This document shows positions 60,097 through 64,000 of a stretch of 64,000 nt of DNA, in pieces. Source of the stretch: JAHBNG01 sp039028975 (GTDB taxonomy: Bacteria; Chloroflexota; Anaerolineae; Caldilineales; Caldilineaceae); contig JBCCHB010000094.1 of NCBI GenBank assembly GCA_039028975.1, positions 1 through 64,000 on the forward strand, read 5' to 3'. The notes beneath the pieces were generated by a model. It saw only the letters and a program-made list of their open reading frames with translations, was not told the DNA's origin and did no database searches. The stretch's first letter is position 1, and each line of letters starts with the position of its first letter. The translations under genes were made by a program, and so were the position numbers.

Positions 60097-63000
60097 TCAA
60101 TGATTATCGATGATAACTTGCACCGTCGTTCCATTCTGCGGCTCGGATTCAATTTTGAGCTGCCCGCCAATCATCGCGCATCGCTCTTGCATGGTTGTCA
60201 ATCCGAGACCGATTGAGCCATTTGAAGGCACAAAACCGCAACCGTTGTCCTGAACAGAGAGGGTGATGGAAACAGGTCCTTTATCAATGGAGACAGTTAG
60301 CTTCGTAGCGCTGGCGTGGCGAACGGTATTGTTAATGGCCTCTTGCGCAATATAGTAGAGTTGGTTGCCCGTACTGGGGTCTAATGTCTCTAAAGGGCTA
60401 TTGGTCGTAAGGTTGGTCGTCAAGCTTGTTCGTTCTTTGATCAGGTCCAGCCGCTGCTGCAACGCTTCCACTAGGCCACGCCCATTCAATGGCACGGGAC
60501 GTAGCTGTTCGAGCAGCAAGCGAGTTTCGTTGAGGGCCTGTTGGGCAATGCTCATGGTTTGGGAAAAAGCATCTTTGGCTTGAGCGACTTGGAATTGACC
60601 CTGTTGAGCGAGATCCTGCCAGCCGCTGGTCATCATCACCAGACTATAGAGAGACTGGGTAACCGAATCATGAAGATCCCGCGAAAGCCGCTGGCGTTCT
60701 TCCATAAGCGTTAGCCTTCGGGAGTTGATATGAGCACGCACTCGTGCCAATGTCTCTTCTTCCTGAAAGGGCTTGGTGATGTAATCCGCAGCCCCCTGAG
60801 CAAACCCATGAATTTTGTTTTCCACTTCTGTTAGCGCCGTCATGAAGAGGACGGGTATCTCTCGGGTTGCGGGATTCTCCTTGAGCCGTCGGCAGGTTTC
60901 AAATCCGTCTATGTTGGTCATGAGGATATCGAGCAGAATGAGATCCGGCTGAGTTCGTTCCGCTTGCTGGATTCCTGCCACGCCATCCCGTGATTCGATG
61001 ACCGTAAAGCCATCATTTTGCAAAAAATCAGTGAGGATATTGAGATTATCCAGGTTATCGTCGATGACCAGAACGACTCCTTGCTCACTGCGATTCCTTG
61101 GTTTGGCCACTTGACTGGCCTTCCATTCAACTGCGTCCAAGTCCTCTTGTCGATGCCTAAGCGGAAAGTGCGATGCACGGGATCCCTGAATACCGCCATC
61201 ATGAAGGGCTACTCTCCTATGCGCTGCACTTGAAGCAGTTCCATTCGTCTGCTTTCCACTATCTTCCTGGGAGACTTCTGCGCGCTCTGCTGCCAGCAAG
61301 GGCAGATCCAGCTCGAACCAGAAGGTGCTTCCTCGGCCAAGTTCGCTCTCTAGGTTAATCTCAGACTCCATCAGTTCAACAAAGAGCCGACAGATGGTTA
61401 GCCCAAGCCCAGTACCATGCGACCGCTCCGTCTCAATACCCGCTTGCTCAAATGGCTCGAAGATGGTCTCTTGTTGTTCAGGATCAATCCCAACGCCGCT
61501 GTCGGATACGGCGAAATGTAAACGACAGTAAGATTGAACATCTTCTTCATGTTCGCAGGCTTCATTGGCATGGACTTCGTCTCTGTAAGTAGATGAGTAC
61601 ACCGCGGAATTTGGGGATAGAGCGTGCGTTACACCATTCGAAGAGGGTTTCGCACTTCGCCCGTTGCCAGGACGGTGGAATGCTCTTGGCTGACCGTTGA
61701 CCCCATTGGGTACACGCCAAGCAGATAGCGTTGTTGGTTGAAGCCATGGCAACAGTGAAGGGATGACGGTCAGGCGAACATGTCCATGTTCGGTGAACTT
61801 GATGGCATTGGCAAGCAAGTTGAGTAGAACTTGTCTCAGACGATGGACATCCACTAGAACATAAGTGGGCAGGTTTGGGTCAGCTTCATAGTAGAGTTCA
61901 AGATTTTTCTGCTCTGTCAGTCCACTCATCATGCTGACTAGTTCACTTAAGAAGTTCGGCAGATGGACCGCCCGCGGCGCTAAGGTCAGTTTATCCGCCT
62001 CAAGCTTAGAGAGATCAAGCAGATCGTTGATAATGGCAAGTAGGTGTTTCCCGCTGTTGTCCAGATTATTGACCCACTTTTCCTCCTTTGCTGAGAGGCT
62101 GGCTCGCTTCAGAATCGTCGTATACCCTAATATGGCGGCTAGGGGCGTGCGCAATTCATGGCTGGCGTTGGAGAGAAAGCGGCTCTTGGCCAGATTGGCC
62201 GCCTCGGCCTCTTCTTTGGCCTGAGCCAGATGCTGATTGTTTTCTGTCAGATCGTTGGTCCGCGCTTGGACCCGCTCTTCCAACGTTGTATTGAGCTGCT
62301 GGAGCGCCTGCACCATGCCATTAAACGAATTGGTGAGAATGCCGATTTCGTCCTCTTGACGAACGGGTATAGTGACTGGTAATGCCGGATTCCTGTCGAT
62401 CTGACGCGTGGCCCGAACAAGGGTATTGAGTGGCTTGACGAGTGCGTGGTGCAGAAAGAAAGGGAAGCCCAAAATGATGACAACGAAGGAAGCCAGAACT
62501 ATATAGAGCAGGGGAAGTAGTTGCTGATGTAAGTAGCGCCGAAAGTCCAAATAGTGATTTTCGATCAGAGCTTCACCGGGCTGGCCCGTATATGAGACAT
62601 TGCGCGTCAAGCCATGTGATGTGACGGGCGTCTGATTTCCAGGCAGGATGCCCCTGAGCCAAATACCCGCCGCTGGGTCAACACGATAAATAACAGGCCG
62701 TGCAATGTTTTGGTAGGAAAAATCGATCGTGCCGTCTGCCTGTAGAAGCAGTTGGAAGGTATTTGCGGACGCAGGAGAAGCGTCAGATGATGTGGCTTCA
62801 GAATGGGCGTCAAAGCGTAGGTTATGCCAAGTAACCGTCATCGCTGACGGTGTGGACTTTAGATAAACGTCACCGTCATCTTCGACAAAGCGCGCGTATA
62901 GCGGGATAATGGCTGACTGTCCATGTGCAAGGAAGTTCTCCCAAATGTACGGTCGCGCAAAGGTAATCAATCCGTTGCGATAGATAAATAGATAGGAGCG

Positions 63001-63996
63001 TTCTGCTTCATCTATTTGTTCAATATCTGTTTGCCCAAAATTTCTTTGCTCGAAATAAGGCAAAGTGAAAGAGAGGGGAATACGTTGCAGTGCTGTCTGC
63101 TCAAAGGTCAGTCGCTCACCCCATTCTGTCTGGAAGTTATAGGGGACGGATGAGACCGTATAGCCGCCGAATTCTGTAGGGTAGAAGCGAATCTGGCTCT
63201 TATTTGGTATCACTGACGTAGGCTGATATGCCTGCGCAAAGGCGGGGCCGATGATGTTTCCAACATGGCTCAGAATAACCATGAGCGAAAAGAGCGAAAT
63301 GCCCACCACTTTAACCATAAACGTCGTCGGAGCCGGCACATGGTTGAGCCAGAACCAACTAAAGCCTAGAACCGGCAGCGCAACAAGCAGCGTAAGGATG
63401 AAACTGTGACCATATGTACTAATCCGACTGGTCGCTAGGAGCCAGCCAACAACAATGTATAAAATGGGCAGAAGATAAATGAGCGCGCAGTTGCGAGTCA
63501 CCACCGCTGCCGCGCTTGATGGGGCCAGCAATGCCCGAATGCGAGATCGTGTCGGCTCTACGGAATGAACAGCAGAATGAACCAGCGTGCGCCGAATCAA
63601 TACGGAAATACTCCAAATTGTCGCAAGAAGTAGCAAAGAGACAATGATGCGAAATAATGTTACGAGAAAGACATCATCAACCACAAAGACCAACAGCGAA
63701 AGAACCGCGGCCGTGCCAGCTATGATGCGAGCAACAATTTTTGACTCGCGCGCAAGTTGCAAGGTTGGTCGAGGAAAATCGTAGCTCAGCATAGCCATGA
63801 AGACAAGCAACCACGGCAAGAGAAAGTGATCGATCCGTTGTATCAAATACCAGCTTGGTGAAGGCGTTGCGACCGTTAGATAGAGGGTATAATTCAGCAG
63901 ACTGAGGCTGCCTGCGCCAGCAAAGCCAATGCTGTACCAAACCACCCGCGTTTTTTTTGGAAGGGTCAACATATACATCACAAATGCCAAGAGCAA
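60097..63996 (-). CDS. Hybrid sensor kinase with two kinase cores (N-terminus beyond the window)
   Basis: At least 1299 residues; the frame is open to the right edge and the only start seen there (TTG) is poor, so the N-terminus is probably missing. In order: several membrane helices (1-260), a ~240-residue outer domain, another helix, HAMP and coiled coil, a HisKA core (SNASHELRTPLAAILGY), HATPase (NLLANAIKFTEHG, GTGLGLTICR), a receiver domain (VVLVIDDN, LILLDILMTNIDGFE, phospho-Asp in LLD, ITKPF), and a second kinase of the HisKA_3 type (RQRLSRDLHDSVTQSLYSLVMM) with its own HATPase (IAQEAINNTVRHASA, GIGLGLTTMQER-like SIGLGLTTMQER). So an internal phosphorelay may feed a NarL-type regulator such as 54767-55480. 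Confidence 0.9.
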   Translation of the reverse strand: MLLAFVMYMLTLPKKTRVVWYSIGFAGAGSLSLLNYTLYLTVATPSPSWYLIQRIDHFLLPWLLVFMAMLSYDFPRPTLQLARESKIVARIIAGTAAVLSLLVFVVDDVFLVTLFRIIVSLLLLATIWSISVLIRRTLVHSAVHSVEPTRSRIRALLAPSSAAAVVTRNCALIYLLPILYIVVGWLLATSRISTYGHSFILTLLVALPVLGFSWFWLNHVPAPTTFMVKVVGISLFSLMVILSHVGNIIGPAFAQAYQPTSVIPNKSQIRFYPTEFGGYTVSSVPYNFQTEWGERLTFEQTALQRIPLSFTLPYFEQRNFGQTDIEQIDEAERSYLFIYRNGLITFARPYIWENFLAHGQSAIIPLYARFVEDDGDVYLKSTPSAMTVTWHNLRFDAHSEATSSDASPASANTFQLLLQADGTIDFSYQNIARPVIYRVDPAAGIWLRGILPGNQTPVTSHGLTRNVSYTGQPGEALIENHYLDFRRYLHQQLLPLLYIVLASFVVIILGFPFFLHHALVKPLNTLVRATRQIDRNPALPVTIPVRQEDEIGILTNSFNGMVQALQQLNTTLEERVQARTNDLTENNQHLAQAKEEAEAANLAKSRFLSNASHELRTPLAAILGYTTILKRASLSAKEEKWVNNLDNSGKHLLAIINDLLDLSKLEADKLTLAPRAVHLPNFLSELVSMMSGLTEQKNLELYYEADPNLPTYVLVDVHRLRQVLLNLLANAIKFTEHGHVRLTVIPSLLPWLQPTTLSAWRVPNGVNGQPRAFHRPGNGRSAKPSSNGVTHALSPNSAVYSSTYRDEVHANEACEHEEDVQSYCRLHFAVSDSGVGIDPEQQETIFEPFEQAGIETERSHGTGLGLTICRLFVELMESEINLESELGRGSTFWFELDLPLLAAERAEVSQEDSGKQTNGTASSAAHRRVALHDGGIQGSRASHFPLRHRQEDLDAVEWKASQVAKPRNRSEQGVVLVIDDNLDNLNILTDFLQNDGFTVIESRDGVAGIQQAERTQPDLILLDILMTNIDGFETCRRLKENPATREIPVLFMTALTEVENKIHGFAQGAADYITKPFQEEETLARVRAHINSRRLTLMEERQRLSRDLHDSVTQSLYSLVMMTSGWQDLAQQGQFQVAQAKDAFSQTMSIAQQALNETRLLLEQLRPVPLNGRGLVEALQQRLDLIKERTSLTTNLTTNSPLETLDPSTGNQLYYIAQEAINNTVRHASATKLTVSIDKGPVSITLSVQDNGCGFVPSNGSIGLGLTTMQERCAMIGGQLKIESEPQNGTTVQVIIDNH

Positions 63997-64000
63997 AAGC

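Overview
The window looks like a chromosomal segment of a heterotrophic Chloroflexota bacterium (Anaerolineae, Caldilineales- or Ardenticatenales-like). This is inferred from gene content, not from a marker gene. The clues are SARP/BTAD-NB-ARC-TPR regulators, DUF4058, an Rpn-family nuclease with GREE repeats, paired phytanoyl-CoA dioxygenase-like (PhyH) proteins, a LarA-family protein, RraA-like and sulfatase genes, and very large secreted FG-GAP/SdrD/DUF11 proteins ending in a short hydrophobic-basic tail. Forty-one protein genes are called with reasonable support plus one doubtful small ORF; I see no rRNA, tRNA or CRISPR array. Both window ends cut into unknown context, and the last gene (60097-63996) is open at the right edge.

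Layout. 219-8366 (minus): MBL-fold protein, RraA-like protein with a fused helix-hairpin-helix tail, a secreted CE6-like esterase with a xylan-binding-type module, and a membrane-anchored protein resembling a peptidase-MA protein without its HExxH. 8933-10450 (plus): GMC oxidoreductase behind a repeated leader-like element; 10677-12149 (minus): Cys-type sulfatase. 12661-18240 (minus): a run of LarA-like, PhyH, VOC, Nudix, Rpn, PhyH and YtoQ genes with very tight spacing, probably mostly one operon. 18883-22703 (plus): oligopeptide-type ABC importer (lipoprotein plus two permeases, no ATPase genes). 23299-24928 (plus): cytochrome c lipoprotein and cytochrome P450. 25020-28421 (minus): small membrane protein and UvrA. 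28696-33396: DUF4058, nucleotidyltransferase, LLM flavin oxidoreductase, and an ABC-2 exporter pair. 34293-38193: WYL regulator, SDR, sulfurtransferase, DUF5360 protein. 38349-43098: a NarL-type two-component system divergent from an unrecognised three-gene membrane module. 43151-51700 (minus): a 2849-residue secreted repeat protein. 52103-63996: AAA ATPase/PD-(D/E)XK protein, two transposase-like remnants, a LuxR-type response regulator, a SARP-like AAA regulator and a hybrid kinase with two different kinase cores.

How the genes fit together. Much of the window serves uptake and oxidation of organic matter: deacetylation and desulfation of polysaccharides outside the cell, peptide or oligosaccharide uptake, and Fe(II)/2-oxoglutarate, flavin and P450 oxidations inside. 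The right third is dominated by signalling.

The most notable non-coding signals are small dispersed elements. One family (8562, 8790, 34173) has complementary ends and in two cases stops exactly at the ribosome-binding site of a gene. Another (12512, 23241, 40516) keeps its flanks constant while its hairpin stem changes with compensatory substitutions. Several tandem arrays and inverted repeats fill the remaining gaps.
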